Shown here: in pieces, positions 63,761 through 64,000 of the stretch
How the letters are laid out: each line of letters begins with the position of its first letter
How positions within the stretch are numbered: the first letter of the stretch is position 1
Assembly: GCA_030267565.1 (NCBI GenBank)
Contig: BRXU01000010.1
Span: 248,001-312,000 of the forward strand
Source of the DNA: Pleodorina starrii
Lineage: Eukaryota; Chlorophyta; Chlorophyceae; Chlamydomonadales; Volvocaceae
Reading direction: 5' to 3'
Length of the DNA stretch: 64,000 bases
Program-made: the position numbers and the translations under genes
The notes under the pieces: model-generated
Seen by the model: the letters and a program-made list of their open reading frames with translations, nothing else
The model's database searches: none
What the model was told of the DNA's origin: nothing

Positions 63761-64000
63761 GGTTTCCCAATGTGCGGCCCTTGACGGATAACCGTTGCGG
63801 GGAGACACTTGTTACCTGCCATTTTTGGCTCGTGCACGTGTAACGCCTCATGCGCGTTTTAGGGTTTGGGTTTGCCTCATCCATGCCTCATTAAGGGTGG
63901 GCCCCGTCATATCGATGAAAGGATGCGTGGGCCTAGCCCAGGCTGGGTGCGTGACAGAACCCCGGCTGACCGACCGGGCGTCCCCCGCACTTCCCGGGCA

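Noticed and set aside
63276..63884. 202-codon minus-strand frame at the right edge
   Set aside because: The plus strand carries a recognisable LINE C-terminal module in the same place.

Overview
The window looks like nuclear DNA of a volvocine green alga (Chlamydomonas/Gonium/Volvox relatives). The evidence is a pherophorin gene, very intron-rich genes with GT-AG and some GC-AG introns, GC-rich and minisatellite-rich introns, polyQ/polyA/polyG coding tracts, a copy of the volvocine PHD-finger type of Ty3/gypsy element, a tyrosine-recombinase retrotransposon, and short TTTTAGGG-type telomere-like tracts. I cannot name the species. No bacterial-style operons, rRNA, tRNA or CRISPR array were found.

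Layout. (1) 1-10.3 kb, minus strand: the 5' two thirds of the cytosolic phenylalanyl-tRNA synthetase beta-subunit gene (FARSB), 12 exons resolved, with the 3' end off the left edge. Its introns carry six copies of a 78-bp repeat. (2) 10.5-24 kb: gene-poor, repeat-rich DNA. It holds a long interspersed repeat that ends in a telomere-like tract, a decayed Ty3/gypsy remnant with reverse transcriptase and PHD finger and a perfect 167-bp inverted repeat, a 17-bp minisatellite, a 1.4-kb degenerate CGTCG/TAGCG array with higher-order repeats, a ~408-bp tandem repeat, and a complete but internally deleted chromovirus-type LTR element (21181-23896) with identical LTRs and a CCCTT target duplication. 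(3) 24.2-26.6 kb, plus strand: a secreted pherophorin that joins an N-terminal chitin-binding (CBM14/peritrophin-A) module to a proline-rich rod and a pherophorin domain. (4) 26.6-30.5 kb: two more copies of the interspersed repeat and no convincing gene. (5) 30.5-58.0 kb, plus strand: one very large SHPRH-type gene (SNF2 ATPase interrupted by a PHD finger, with a RING finger), about 28 exons. Its introns hold a tyrosine-recombinase retrotransposon, 33-bp and 54-bp minisatellites and recurrent short motifs. (6) 60.25-62.25 kb, plus strand: a two-exon ankyrin-repeat protein. (7) The right end holds the 3' tail of a non-LTR retrotransposon.

The genes are independent transcription units: translation (FARSB), extracellular matrix (pherophorin), DNA-damage tolerance/chromatin (SHPRH) and an unknown ankyrin protein. 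What links the window is its repeat biology. Several families of short repeats sit inside introns, and several retroelements carry clear structural histories. All exon coordinates were derived by eye from reading frame, splice sites and family similarity; no alignment or transcript data were available.
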